A DNA stretch of 64,000 nt, taken from positions 145,897 through 209,896 of the forward strand of contig NZ_LXYE02000038.1 in assembly GCF_001659685.2 (NCBI RefSeq), read 5' to 3'. The DNA comes from Labilibacter marinus. GTDB lineage: Bacteria; Bacteroidota; Bacteroidia; Bacteroidales; Marinilabiliaceae. The notes beneath the pieces are model-generated. The model was not told the origin of the DNA. It did no database searches and was given only the letters and a program-made list of their open reading frames with translations. A program made the translations under genes and the position numbers. Each line of letters opens with the position of its first letter. Positions within the stretch are counted from its first letter, which is position 1. Of the stretch, positions 56,116 to 64,000 are shown piece by piece.

Positions 56116-56862
56116 CTATTCTTTATTCTTGTAATATTCTTCAAAGAATTTTATCAAGTAATCGATGTGCCGTGGCGAAGAGAATTCTTCCTTGGTTACG
56201 GGATCTTGGTCCATTCCTGAAATAATGCCGACTACTTTACCGTCTGTATTTATAACTGGTGAACCACTTAATCCTCCTCCATTTTTAGGAGCAATAATTT
56301 TGCGCATATTAAAGCGTAGTCCTTTCGATTCGTGAAAGGTATATTTATAAACCCTTTGAGGACCTTCTTTATCATTATACGACCAACCTAAATTATATAA
56401 AGTATCACCTAACTCGGGTTTTTCAGTACTTAATTCCAGTGGTGTAATATTAGAATGATTTGATTTTATCTTGAAAATTAAGAAGTCATAATAGTTCTCT
56501 GCACTCATCATAAAATCCCAAGTAAGCGAGTCGGTGGTATCTTTGTTTATAAGCTCACCCATGGTAACATATTGCTGCTTGTCGTCCTTACGATACATTC
56601 TCCACTCTTTTAAATCGCCTTCAAAATTTGTGGTCTTCATGGCATCTGTTTTTGCCACAATAATGATATGCTTGGCGGTTATAGCAAAAGTGTCTGTTTT
56701 ATATTTAAGCAGAAATCCACAGCCAATATTTAATCGATTAAACTTACTGTCTTTGTACATAACATCATTTACCATGGTAGTTGCAGGGAAAACCGCGCGC
56801 TCCTTTTGTGCAGAGCAAAAAGTACTAATGGTAATGATCAACAATAATAAATAGCGTTTCAT
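56116..56862 (-). CDS. exported trypsin-like serine protease
   Basis: The 248-residue exported protein (signal about 1-18) has a minimal trypsin-fold domain with a likely triad of H65 (FAITAKHIIIV), D126 (NYYDFLIFKI) and S199 (GGGLSGSPVINTDGKVVGIISGM). GLSGSP replaces the usual GNSGGP. It resembles stand-alone bacterial trypsin-like peptidases without PDZ domains. A role in envelope quality control or processing is possible. It starts 31 bases after the stop of the 32-residue frame described below and precedes the esterase by 37 bases. Confidence 0.78.
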   Translation of the reverse strand: MKRYLLLLIITISTFCSAQKERAVFPATTMVNDVMYKDSKFNRLNIGCGFLLKYKTDTFAITAKHIIIVAKTDAMKTTNFEGDLKEWRMYRKDDKQQYVTMGELINKDTTDSLTWDFMMSAENYYDFLIFKIKSNHSNITPLELSTEKPELGDTLYNLGWSYNDKEGPQRVYKYTFHESKGLRFNMRKIIAPKNGGGLSGSPVINTDGKVVGIISGMDQDPVTKEEFSSPRHIDYLIKFFEEYYKNKE

Positions 56863-56893
56863 TGATTTAAGGTGTTTATTAGTGGGTGAGTTA

Positions 56894-56992
56894 TTATTTG
56901 TTCTTTAATTTAATCCTGTGTCTTAGAGCAATTATTCCTATAGTCAATAATAAATTAAACAAAAACACAATTACAATCTGCTGTAAATCCAT
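56894..56992 (-). CDS. possible 32-residue membrane peptide
   Basis: On the minus strand a frame begins ATG GAT TTA CAG CAG and ends TAA TAA. It encodes one hydrophobic span (IVIVFLFNLLLTIGIIAL) followed by a basic tail (RHRIKLKNK), a composition expected of a real single-span peptide in the inner membrane with its tail inside. It lies 31 bases upstream of the serine protease gene on the same strand. A plus-strand frame of 68 codons overlaps it but has an unlikely residue mix. Function unknown. Confidence 0.4.
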   Translation of the reverse strand: MDLQQIVIVFLFNLLLTIGIIALRHRIKLKNK

Positions 56993-57194
56993 ACTAATAA
57001 AACCTTTATGTTCTGCATTTATTAGAAGCGTATATAGAATATGTTACTGTTTTCATATATATATTTGCTTTTATGCTGAAGCTTACGGATAGTTTAAGAG
57101 GCGCCGCGCATTTCAGAGCACTTCCTTATCCCATTATACAGACACTAAGTAAAAGTTTTATTGCCTAAATATAGCACAATCCGCGCACTGTATT

Positions 57195-57812
57195 TTACAC
57201 ATCTTTAGGCTTAGTTAATTCATCTATCCACTGATTTACTGGCTTACTAAATAATAATATCAAAGCAAACAATTTCATTAAAATATGAAGAATATAAATC
57301 AAAGTAGACATCAATGGTAATTCTAGTCCTAGCATGAATCTAATTGCTATGTATGTGTTCAAAATAAAACCAACTAAAAAAATCAACCTGATTTTAAAAT
57401 GTCCTTTTATAAAAACCTGATCAATGAAAATTAAACTTGCAATGCTGAAAATATCTGGTAGATAAGGAATCTCAATTGCTCCATTCCCAAAATAACTCTC
57501 AACCAAGAGCATCTTTATAATCCTTAAAGCAACAGATACATATATCAAAACTCTAGCAATTTTCACTTTTGAAGGTAAAGTTTTAATAACTATTTTCTGC
57601 CTTTTTATTTCATCCTCGACAGCCTGTTTTTTAACTTTTGAAGTTTCAATAATTTTAAGTGTCTCTGTTTCATCAAAATCTATATTTCTTGCCTTTAACT
57701 CATAATGTGCAGCCAAAACAAAACCTTTCTGGTAATCATTGTGCTTTTCAATCATAAGTAATAATTCAGAGTCACTCCTTTGTTTTATTCTCTTTTTAAT
57801 TGTTTCATTCAT
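57195..57812 (-). CDS. four-span membrane protein, unknown function
   Basis: The 205-residue protein starts with a charged cytoplasmic part (about 1-75, ETIKKRIKQRSDSELLLMIEKHNDYQKGFVLAAHYELKARNI) and continues with four hydrophobic segments (about 83-103, 118-135, 139-161 and 165-193). I do not recognise a family. An inverted pair GCCTAAA / TTTAGGC (57163-57169, 57204-57210) brackets its stop codon. It lies next to the cassette-like region, but no matching recombination box is seen near its start, so I do not count it as a cassette gene. Confidence 0.6.
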   Translation of the reverse strand: MNETIKKRIKQRSDSELLLMIEKHNDYQKGFVLAAHYELKARNIDFDETETLKIIETSKVKKQAVEDEIKRQKIVIKTLPSKVKIARVLIYVSVALRIIKMLLVESYFGNGAIEIPYLPDIFSIASLIFIDQVFIKGHFKIRLIFLVGFILNTYIAIRFMLGLELPLMSTLIYILHILMKLFALILLFSKPVNQWIDELTKPKDV

Positions 57813-57954
57813 TTACCTATATCTATTACTTTTAGTTACCAATAGAAGGTAATAAATCACCATCTATCAAATTCTCATGTATTTTGTACGGCCGAGCCAA
57901 AAGCTTGCACGAGATTCGACCGTGTCGAATTGACACATTCCCTACCAAGCCATA

Positions 57955-59010
57955 TTACCACGTGTTAGGCACTGTAGTATTCTCAAATTTTTTATTTCTC
58001 GGATGACATGCCTTATTCCCTAGCTTATATTTTTTCGCTCTTTTGGTTTCTCTTATAAATGATAAATTTAGATTTATTTTCAGATCTGTCGTATAAGAAT
58101 GAATTAAATTGCCGTTCCCCATAAAATTATCTTTTTGAGGGTGTTTGTCTACTTTAGTTACTCCTGCTTTTTCAAAATGCATTGATTTACCATAGATACT
58201 CTTTATGTATTCAATATTTGTACCTTCATTAAAATATATGTTATCTTGACAATTTAAAATTTGAAGTATGTTAATTGATTCAATCTCCTTTTCTGATTTA
58301 ATAATTATCCTATTTGAAAAACGACTGCCTATAGAATAAGTTTCTCCATCATATAATATCAAACATTTCTTTGAATCTATAGGAAAAAAATACTGTATCC
58401 CTTTTACTCCAACCCCAGTTATTCCACCATGAACTTTTCTATTCTCTAAAAATTGATTGTATTTCAAAACAGGATTATCTGACGTAATAAAGTCTTGTTT
58501 AGTTTCATTATTTATAAGCTTTATTTTTAGGTCTATCGCCAATAGAATTTGTTTTGCTGTAACTCTCAAAGCAAACGAAGCAGGTTTCTCTACTGCTATT
58601 TTATGGTTATTAAGAAAATCTCCAATTTCTGAATTTCCTTCGAAAGCTCTCTTGTATACTTTATTAATATTAGAATCAACTCTTATTCCATTTGATTTAG
58701 TACGTGCTTCCTGAAATAAAATAAATGCAATAATTGTAGTTCGTTCAGATACTAATTTTGGGAGATTATTCATTTTATCAATCTTTACCAAACATTTAGC
58801 TGTTTCTTCCTCAATCATACTCAAAGCATCTTCAACTACATTATCATTGTCATAAAAATTACTAATTGAAGCTTGCTTCTTTATGGCTGCTTTTGAAATA
58901 ATTTTTTGGCTAGTACAATTAAATAAATCTATGTACGGAGATTTTGATGTTTTCGTGAATCTTCTTAAATAAAACTGAGGAACAAAATGTTGATTTTTCT
59001 TTTTTGTCAT
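57955..59010 (-). CDS. DUF4238-domain protein in a cassette-like unit
   Basis: The 351-residue protein begins KKKNQHFVPQFYLRRFT, the signature opening of DUF4238, followed by LFNCTSQKI, ASISNFYDND, and FITSDNPVLKYNQFLENRK in the middle. The family has no established activity but is often found in variable regions. It has no signal peptide. The last residues (TVPNTW) are encoded by the recombination-box sequence itself. The coding region is flanked by perfect inverted boxes GTTAGGCAC (57964-57972) and GTGCCTAAC (59026-59034), and the ATG lies only about 16 bases inside the upstream box. This is the layout expected of an integron gene cassette. Confidence 0.8.
   Translation of the reverse strand: MTKKKNQHFVPQFYLRRFTKTSKSPYIDLFNCTSQKIISKAAIKKQASISNFYDNDNVVEDALSMIEEETAKCLVKIDKMNNLPKLVSERTTIIAFILFQEARTKSNGIRVDSNINKVYKRAFEGNSEIGDFLNNHKIAVEKPASFALRVTAKQILLAIDLKIKLINNETKQDFITSDNPVLKYNQFLENRKVHGGITGVGVKGIQYFFPIDSKKCLILYDGETYSIGSRFSNRIIIKSEKEIESINILQILNCQDNIYFNEGTNIEYIKSIYGKSMHFEKAGVTKVDKHPQKDNFMGNGNLIHSYTTDLKINLNLSFIRETKRAKKYKLGNKACHPRNKKFENTTVPNTW
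57964..57972 (-). repeat. R''-type box at the 3' end of the DUF4238 cassette
   Basis: On the minus strand this reads GTGCCTAAC, containing GCCTAAC (RYYYAAC). It is the exact complement of the box at the start of the same unit (59026-59034), and the similarity continues for four more bases with one change. A matching distal half with GTTRRRY was not found before 57812, so the terminal site may be incomplete. Confidence 0.55.
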
Positions 59011-59025
59011 TAATTTGTCTCTATA

Positions 59026-59161
59026 GTGCCTAACGTATGGTGCTATGAATAGTTGCCGATTGCGGGTTGCCTCCCTGTCCTGTTGCTCTGAACTTACTGC
59101 GTGTTACAACCCTTGAATAACCTGCTAAACGGCAATTATTTATGAGCACGTGTTGTGTGCC
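59026..59161 (-). repeat. attC-like recombination site between two cassettes
   Basis: This 136-base element folds into an imperfect hairpin. Outer boxes are GTGCCTAAC (59026-59034; GTTAGGCAC on the minus strand) and GTTGTGTGCC (59152-59161; GGCACACAAC on the minus strand). Inner arms GTGCTATGAATAGTTGCCG (59040-59058) and CGGCAATTATTTATGAGCAC (59130-59149) pair apart from two transitions and one extra base, which would be extrahelical as in attC sites. A further GGGTTG / CAACCC pair lies inside. The stop codon of the upstream gene falls within the site, as is usual for cassettes. No integrase gene is present in the window. Confidence 0.65.
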
Positions 59162-60050
59162 GTAATTTATCTTTCCGAATTAACCTTCCTTTATTGTCAT
59201 AGTATTCTTCCAAAATCAATTGATGTTGAAAATTGTATTCTAACCTTTTACCAAGTTTTAAATATTCAATGTTGGTCTTTTTTCCAAAACTTATCGCTTC
59301 TTTTATTTTAGTCCCAAAGTCAGACCGAAAAAACATATAACTACAATTTAAATGAGTATCTTTTAAAGGTGCGTATTTAGGTTTTTGATAAACTAAACCA
59401 TTGCTTACATATTCTGGTCCATAAATAGAGTAACATGACAATACCATTTCAATTGCTTCAATCGGTTGCTTAGAATAGAATTCTTCATCAATTGGATATC
59501 GAGGTTTACTTTGAATCATTTTAATAAAAATACGTAATGTGTCATTAGTATAGTTCCAATAATCAGAACAGTCCTTAGATTGCCATTTAAAACCATTCAA
59601 TTCGGTTTTAAGGTCATTTAAGTTTAAATCTGCAAGTTTTATAAAATGTCCATTGGGTAATGTTCCCTCGAAATCCTTTGTTAATCTTATTTTATTTATA
59701 ATATCTGAATTTTCTTCTTTTCGAAATATTACTCCTTTTATACTATCCGAAATGAAACCCTTGTAAAAATCAACATCAGAGTTATTACTTCGACAACTTT
59801 TAAGATAATAATAATCCTCTATATCTATTTCTGTAAAGTTATAACCTTTGTATTCAAGTTCTGATAAATTTGTTTGACACAGACAAAAGTCTCCAATAGT
59901 TATTTGAGGTAAGATGCTATCATAATCTTTTATTGAAATTTGGTTTATTACTAATGAATCTGGAATTACTTGTCTACCTGGTTTTTCTTTTCGTTCTATT
60001 CCACAGCTTGATATTACAAAAAGAACTAATATATATACTATATTTCTCAT
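59136..60050 (-). CDS. lipoprotein of unknown function in a cassette-like unit
   Basis: The ATG at 60050 was chosen: it opens a lipoprotein signal (MRNIVYILVLFVISSC, Cys 16), while a longer reading starts with GTG inside the recombination box. The 304-residue product has no recognised domain; visible are ITIGDFCLCQTNLSELEYKGYNFTEIDIEDYYYLKSC, NGHFIKLADLNLNDLKTELNGFKWQSKDCSDYWNYTNDTLRIFIKM and a C-terminal YNFQHQLILEEYYDNKGRLIRKDKL. Its last residues (RHTTRAHK) are read from the attC-like site. The gene is framed by GTTGTGTGCC (59152-59161) and GGCACACAAC (60062-60071), exact inverted copies. It is probably a mobile cassette gene. Confidence 0.65.
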   Translation of the reverse strand: MRNIVYILVLFVISSCGIERKEKPGRQVIPDSLVINQISIKDYDSILPQITIGDFCLCQTNLSELEYKGYNFTEIDIEDYYYLKSCRSNNSDVDFYKGFISDSIKGVIFRKEENSDIINKIRLTKDFEGTLPNGHFIKLADLNLNDLKTELNGFKWQSKDCSDYWNYTNDTLRIFIKMIQSKPRYPIDEEFYSKQPIEAIEMVLSCYSIYGPEYVSNGLVYQKPKYAPLKDTHLNCSYMFFRSDFGTKIKEAISFGKKTNIEYLKLGKRLEYNFQHQLILEEYYDNKGRLIRKDKLRHTTRAHK

Positions 60051-60061
60051 ACGTTTTTTAT

Positions 60062-60099
60062 GGCACACAACTACCTAATAAAACCACGTCAGGAGTTGT
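60062..60099 (-). repeat. 5' boundary box of the lipoprotein cassette
   Basis: GGCACACAAC (60062-60071, GTTGTGTGCC on the minus strand) lies 12 bases upstream of the lipoprotein ATG and is the exact inverse of the box at 59152-59161. It is followed by a small imperfect hairpin, ACAACTACCT (60067-60076) with AGGAGTTGT (60091-60099), which has one unpaired base. This could be the remnant of a further site. Confidence 0.5.
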
Positions 60100-60200
60100 T
60101 ATTTTTCTTTTATCAAGCTTAAAGATGCATAATACACACTATATAGCCAAGAATAATATTGATTATATGTTAACTCAATAAAATATTATCACACATTATT

Positions 60201-60237
60201 AAAAAACAAAAGGTCAGCTCTTACGAACTAACCTTTT
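60201..60237 (-). terminator. terminator of the T9SS beta-helix gene
   Basis: In the minus-strand RNA AAAAGGUUAGUUC pairs with GAGCUGACCUUUU (two G-U pairs) around GUAA, followed by G and six U. It begins 36 bases after the stop at 60274 and marks the border to the cassette region. Confidence 0.85.
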
Positions 60238-60273
60238 GCCTGAATGAATCTAGTAAATTACTAAATCGGTTTC

Positions 60274-62682
60274 TTATCGGTACAATACTATTCTTCTGCT
60301 ATGTGATATTCCATCGCCAGTAAAGCTTAAAATATAAATACCGTTGCTTATATTGTCATTGATATCCATACTAAAGCTATGATTAGATGGGTCTATGCTT
60401 TGTTTGTTATGCTGAATTAACTTACCACTTAGGCTAAATAAAGATACTTTTATATCGCCAGAGTAATCACCTTTGTTGGTAATTAGAAATGCCGTGTTAT
60501 CTTGGTTAGGATACACCAACCAATTGTTACTACCAGACACTTGTTCTACCACAGAAACATCTTCTGGCTTGCCATTAAAAGCTCCAATATTTACTTTACC
60601 AGATGCTAGGTCAATCGGGTTTCCGTAAAAGTCTACCGTTGGATAAGGTGTTAAATCTTTAAATACACTATACCCTGCATTATTGACCTCTGGTCCTGTA
60701 ATATTAGTACCTGCGTCAATCGCTGGACTACCAGCTGTTAGTTCAAAAGGCATTTTATCCTCTCCTTCACCCGTAAATTTTGGGTCTCCTTGTACAGGAC
60801 TAGCATCCATATCTACCCAGGCAGTATTCACATCTCCTTCGTATAAATTATGGGTCATGCTTAATTGAGACTCTTCGCGGACGGTACATTGCAAATGCCC
60901 CATGGTAGCACCATTAGTTGACGAAAAAATATTGTTATATATAAACATATTATTGGCATCGGCACTAAAAGTTGTGGTAAAAGGTTTATCTATAACCACT
61001 GTATTATTATATACATATACGCCATCGCTTAACATCAAACCAGACTGGTCAGGCTCTGTCCACCTATCGGAATAAATATATATGGTACTACTACCCGCTT
61101 TCCAATCCGAAACACCTTCGGTATATCTAAAACCACTATTCACGCTCACATTAAAACGGTACACCGCATCTATATTATCGGCCAATATTTCTACGAAACC
61201 ACCAATACAGTCGTCCATATAATTATATTGCACAAAGGTGTTGGTATTATGCTTGTCAATATGTATTCCGTACGAGTCGAGATAACCACGCGTACTTAAA
61301 CACATATTATATTGCACCACAGTATTCATGGCTTTGTATGTCCAAACAGAACTTCCGCGAGCAGGCATACGAGGGTCTGTATCTGCTCCTGGGTGGTCAA
61401 AAATATTATTTTCGATGATACAGTTATAAGTACCATTGGGCAATACCGCCGTTCCTCCGTTATAATAAAACTCATTGTTGCGCACCTCAATATTCATGAT
61501 TCTATTGATGGAATCATTCCCAATACCCTCTGCAGCTCCTCCTCCTTTAAACTGGATACCTAAACGCTGTAAATTGGCAAAATAGCTATCTTCTATTAAT
61601 ATGCCATCAATGGTTTTCTCTTTTCCTTCAACGGTATTTCTAGCACTAGTAAACCTGATACCCGATACTTGAATAGCATCAAAATCTTCGTGACTCAACA
61701 TGGGCTGAACCGCAAAAACATCCTTAACAGTCAAGTTGCGAAAAACAAAGTTTTTCATGGTTTTATCGCTGCTATTGTGAATAGAAATACCAAACGCATC
61801 TGTATCTCTTACGCCAGACCTAGTAACCAATCGGTCGTTTTTAACTTCAATACCATCCATAATAATATTGTCGCAGTTCTCTATTCTAATGGCCTCCTGA
61901 TAATCACCTCCTGCTTCTGTTCCTACTTGTCCGTTGATGATAGGTTTATCTCCATCGCCATAGGCAGTAATCAGTACAGGGTCTTCTACACTTCCAGAAC
62001 CACTGACCGAATAGTGTCCTTTAAACTCATCGCCACGCTTAAACAAAACGGTATCACCGGGCATTAAAGTAACTGCACTAATTTTTTCCAGCGTTAGCCA
62101 AGGTTCATCTTCAGTACCTATATTATCATCATTTCCTTCAGAGCTACTTACATAATAAGCGGTTTGACGCGTAGTTTGCTCCACTTTAAAATTATCTATA
62201 TCAATAGTACCCGCCCAGTAATGTAAAAAGGCAATTTTAACCTGTGTGGCTCCTGAAGGCACAGTAAAGCTAATCTCCATGCTTTTCCATTCCTGACCTT
62301 CGGTATCGTTGGTTGGTTTATAATCTGGTGACGAAGCTAAAATATCATCATCCATAGATAAAACGCGTAGCTGCCTTTTAAAAGGGCCTTTACTTTCAAC
62401 ACTATACAAGTAAGTTTTACCGGCCTCTACACTTATAGTCTTGGCCATTTGCATATCGGCACCTGCATTTACATCGGCCACCATTCGGGCAAACTTATTT
62501 CCTGTATTTTCAGTAACCACAGCTGTCACCGTTCCAGTATAGGAATCTTTGTGAGAAAGCACATATGCTTCGGTGGTTAAATCTAATCCCGTTATTTTGT
62601 CTTCAAAGTCCTCTTCGAAAACCGTTTGGGCACTTAGGGTGGTGGTTAAAAGTAAGATGGATAAAAAGTAGATTACTTTCAT
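60274..62682 (-). CDS. secreted right-handed beta-helix protein with T9SS domain
   Basis: The 802-residue protein has a signal (about 1-18), an N-terminal jelly-roll region resembling a carbohydrate-binding module (about 20-170, GKTYLYSVESKGPFKRQLRVLSMDDD and WKSMEISFTVPSGATQVKIAFLHYWAGTIDIDNFKVE), and a long parallel beta-helix (about 180-640; IRIENCDNIIMDGIEVKND, IDGILIEDSYFANLQRLGIQFKGGG, NIEVRNNEFYYNGGTAVLPNGTYNCIIENNIF). It ends in a type A T9SS sorting domain (WLVYPNQDNTAFLI ... NGIYILSFTGDGISHSRRIVLYR). Such proteins are usually polysaccharide lyases or hydrolases on the cell surface. The exact family cannot be fixed. It is co-transcribed with the next beta-helix gene, 41 bases upstream. 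Confidence 0.85.
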   Translation of the reverse strand: MKVIYFLSILLLTTTLSAQTVFEEDFEDKITGLDLTTEAYVLSHKDSYTGTVTAVVTENTGNKFARMVADVNAGADMQMAKTISVEAGKTYLYSVESKGPFKRQLRVLSMDDDILASSPDYKPTNDTEGQEWKSMEISFTVPSGATQVKIAFLHYWAGTIDIDNFKVEQTTRQTAYYVSSSEGNDDNIGTEDEPWLTLEKISAVTLMPGDTVLFKRGDEFKGHYSVSGSGSVEDPVLITAYGDGDKPIINGQVGTEAGGDYQEAIRIENCDNIIMDGIEVKNDRLVTRSGVRDTDAFGISIHNSSDKTMKNFVFRNLTVKDVFAVQPMLSHEDFDAIQVSGIRFTSARNTVEGKEKTIDGILIEDSYFANLQRLGIQFKGGGAAEGIGNDSINRIMNIEVRNNEFYYNGGTAVLPNGTYNCIIENNIFDHPGADTDPRMPARGSSVWTYKAMNTVVQYNMCLSTRGYLDSYGIHIDKHNTNTFVQYNYMDDCIGGFVEILADNIDAVYRFNVSVNSGFRYTEGVSDWKAGSSTIYIYSDRWTEPDQSGLMLSDGVYVYNNTVVIDKPFTTTFSADANNMFIYNNIFSSTNGATMGHLQCTVREESQLSMTHNLYEGDVNTAWVDMDASPVQGDPKFTGEGEDKMPFELTAGSPAIDAGTNITGPEVNNAGYSVFKDLTPYPTVDFYGNPIDLASGKVNIGAFNGKPEDVSVVEQVSGSNNWLVYPNQDNTAFLITNKGDYSGDIKVSLFSLSGKLIQHNKQSIDPSNHSFSMDINDNISNGIYILSFTGDGISHSRRIVLYR

Positions 62683-62723
62683 GCTATATATTTTTATGAT
62701 CGTTTTATGGATTCATCAATGCT

Positions 62724-63941
62724 TTACTCTTCTACTAAAGAAAAACCGCCTTCAAACTGCTTGATATTTGGTTTTACATAGGCATTTTGGGTAATGATTG
62801 AATTCTTGTTTCCTCCCCTATCACTAACCCCTTCCTTACTAGAGCTATGGTACATGGCATTTTGCGAAATAACACAGCCATTAAGGTCTTTAGCTATAAT
62901 ACCGTAATATGGAAAAGGATAGGTAAACGAACCTTCTTTACGATTGTACCATCCCCATAAGGAATTACCTGTAACACTGGTTCCTTTACAATTCTCAAGC
63001 CATATTTGACTACACCAATCTCCTTGCTTTTGCGCACCATTGCTCCTTACCATATTTCCTGTAATAGTATTGCCAATACTATTTACCATTCTAATTCCTG
63101 GCCCAAAGTTATGGTCGATAGAACAGCCTGTTATTTGCATAGAGTTAGAACCTTTTAAAAGTATCCCTCCTTCTTTATTCCATTCTATACGATTGGCTGT
63201 TACCATCACTGATGCCGTGCCAAAAAACTTAAGGTCTTTAATCTGATCTTCCGCCATTCCTTCGCGAGCTTCGCCACGGGCAAACAAACCAGCTCCTTTA
63301 TTGGCTGTTAATTGTGTATCTATAATCCAACCATCGTAACCTCCCGTTAGGTCTACACCATGTTCGTCGTTAAACATGAGCAAACAACGACGAATAGAAA
63401 ACACCCAAGAGCGTTCCAAACGAATTCCTGATCCCGTAAAATGCTGAATACGACAATCCTCAATACAATTATATTGCTCACATTGCGAGTGACGGGCATA
63501 AATGCCATGCATGCGTTTTCCCTGATGATTTCCGTTAATGGTTAATCCAAGAATACGTATTCCTCTATTATTACCTAAATCAAGTAAAGCACGAGCATCT
63601 CCTGACAAAGCGCTTAAAAAGGTTTTTCCTTCAAAGTCTTCATCTCTCTTATCCTTATTTTCATAAGCCCAAGCCGAATGCCCTAATAAAGTAATATGAC
63701 TAGGCACCTGAACGGGATGAATAGCATAATTACCGTGCGGAAAGTAAACCGTTCCTTCTGATTGTGTAGCAGCCTCCATAGCTTTTAACAAGGCAGGCGT
63801 ATCGTCGGAAATACCATCACCTTTAGCTCCATACGATTTAATATTTAAATATGTATTTTCTTGCTGCTGAGCCCACATATTAGCATGAGCAAAAATCATT
63901 AGGTTAAAAATAAGAACAAAATATATCGACCTTAGCTTCAT
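62724..63941 (-). CDS. exported right-handed beta-helix protein (pectate-lyase-3-like)
   Basis: The ATG at 63941 was chosen because it opens a normal signal (about 1-24) and lies downstream of a promoter at 63975-63982; a longer frame begins at 63977, within that promoter. The 405-residue protein starts with YLNIKSYGAKGDGISDDTPALLKAMEAATQSEGTVYFPHGNYAI, the typical opening of pectate-lyase-3/GH28-like helices. Coil repeats follow: IRIQHFTGSGIRLERSWVFSIRRCLLMFNDEHGVDLTGGYDG and GGILLKGSNSMQITGCSIDHNFGPGIRMVNSIGNTITGNMV. It probably cuts an acidic or algal polysaccharide. No sorting domain is present. It is first in a two-gene operon. Confidence 0.83.
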   Translation of the reverse strand: MKLRSIYFVLIFNLMIFAHANMWAQQQENTYLNIKSYGAKGDGISDDTPALLKAMEAATQSEGTVYFPHGNYAIHPVQVPSHITLLGHSAWAYENKDKRDEDFEGKTFLSALSGDARALLDLGNNRGIRILGLTINGNHQGKRMHGIYARHSQCEQYNCIEDCRIQHFTGSGIRLERSWVFSIRRCLLMFNDEHGVDLTGGYDGWIIDTQLTANKGAGLFARGEAREGMAEDQIKDLKFFGTASVMVTANRIEWNKEGGILLKGSNSMQITGCSIDHNFGPGIRMVNSIGNTITGNMVRSNGAQKQGDWCSQIWLENCKGTSVTGNSLWGWYNRKEGSFTYPFPYYGIIAKDLNGCVISQNAMYHSSSKEGVSDRGGNKNSIITQNAYVKPNIKQFEGGFSLVEE

Positions 63942-63961
63942 GATGTAATGTTTTAATTGAT

Positions 63962-63982
63962 TTTGACACTTTGTCAAATATA
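63962..63982 (-). promoter_or_regulatory. promoter with overlapping palindromic operator
   Basis: On the minus strand TATATTTG (63982-63975) matches TAnnTTTG. The palindrome TTTGACA-CTT-TGTCAAA (63962-63978) overlaps the -7 element and the expected transcription start. A dimeric repressor bound there would block the beta-helix operon. Confidence 0.5.
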
Positions 63983-64000
63983 AAAATACCCGCCTAGAAT

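Noticed and set aside
56886..57092. Plus-strand 68-codon frame
   Set aside because: Rich in Cys, Ile and Tyr with no recognisable domain, and lies opposite a better small minus-strand frame.
57163..57210. GCCTAAA/TTTAGGC pair around the stop of the 57195-57812 gene as another cassette site
   Set aside because: The seven-base arms lack the GTT/AAC core and no matching box is present upstream of the gene.
57813..57963. Distal half of a terminal attC site after the DUF4238 cassette
   Set aside because: No GTTRRRY box or long arm complementary to the R''-side sequence could be found before 57812; only short repeats such as GTGTC/GACAC and ATTCG/CGAAT occur, so only the half site was reported.

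Overview
The window is an AT-rich stretch of a Bacteroidota chromosome. Evidence for this is a SusC/SusD pair under an ECF sigma/FecR system, lipoprotein signals ending in short -[AGS]C lipoboxes, two proteins with type IX secretion (T9SS) C-terminal domains, and several promoters matching TAnnTTTG, the Bacteroidota -7 element. Three sulfatases beside a GH16 enzyme and a GH117-like enzyme suggest a marine bacterium that degrades sulfated (red-)algal galactans. Marinilabiliales would fit, but the genus cannot be read from the sequence. No rRNA, tRNA, CRISPR array, transposase or integrase was found.

Layout: (1) 190-3880 is a membrane redox cluster: a 25-residue membrane peptide overlapping a NosR-like FMN/4Fe-4S protein, two nitroreductases with N-terminal membrane anchors, and a cupin lipoprotein between them. 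(2) 3900-8510 holds small exported or lipoprotein genes of unknown role, a beta-barrel protein and a DUF3817 protein. (3) 9059-28586 is a polysaccharide-utilisation locus: susD-susC-fecR-sigma, a sulfatase, a tandem GH117-like protein, a second sulfatase, GH16, a third sulfatase, and two membrane-spanning TPR-HTH regulators. (4) 28689-40362 is a plus-strand run: prmA, a 1494-residue exported protein of unknown function, an exported beta-rich protein, aminopeptidase P, a GT2 glycosyltransferase, a thioredoxin-fold protein and a DUF4465 lipoprotein. (5) 40441-50426 (minus) carries a T9SS Lys-C-like protease, a cation/proton antiporter and an acyl-phosphate fermentation cluster (pta, a divergent 3-hydroxyacyl-CoA dehydrogenase, ackA, two ptb, buk). 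(6) 50600-57812 is mostly housekeeping or unknown: DUF1338 enzyme, TonB, ribosomal protein L19, MarC, aldose epimerase, esterase, serine protease. (7) 57955-60071 looks like two integron-type gene cassettes without an integrase. (8) 60274-63941 holds two secreted beta-helix proteins, probably carbohydrate-active.

In the utilisation locus the enzymes would desulfate and cleave the glycan, SusCD would import oligosaccharides, and the sigma/anti-sigma pair plus the TPR-HTH regulators would sense substrate. Sulfatase maturation needs a formylglycine-generating enzyme encoded elsewhere. The most unusual structures are the cassette pair with its attC-like site, the membrane-tethered nitroreductase cluster with its coupled micro-ORF, the GH117-like protein with one apparently degenerate half, and the 1494-residue orphan protein.
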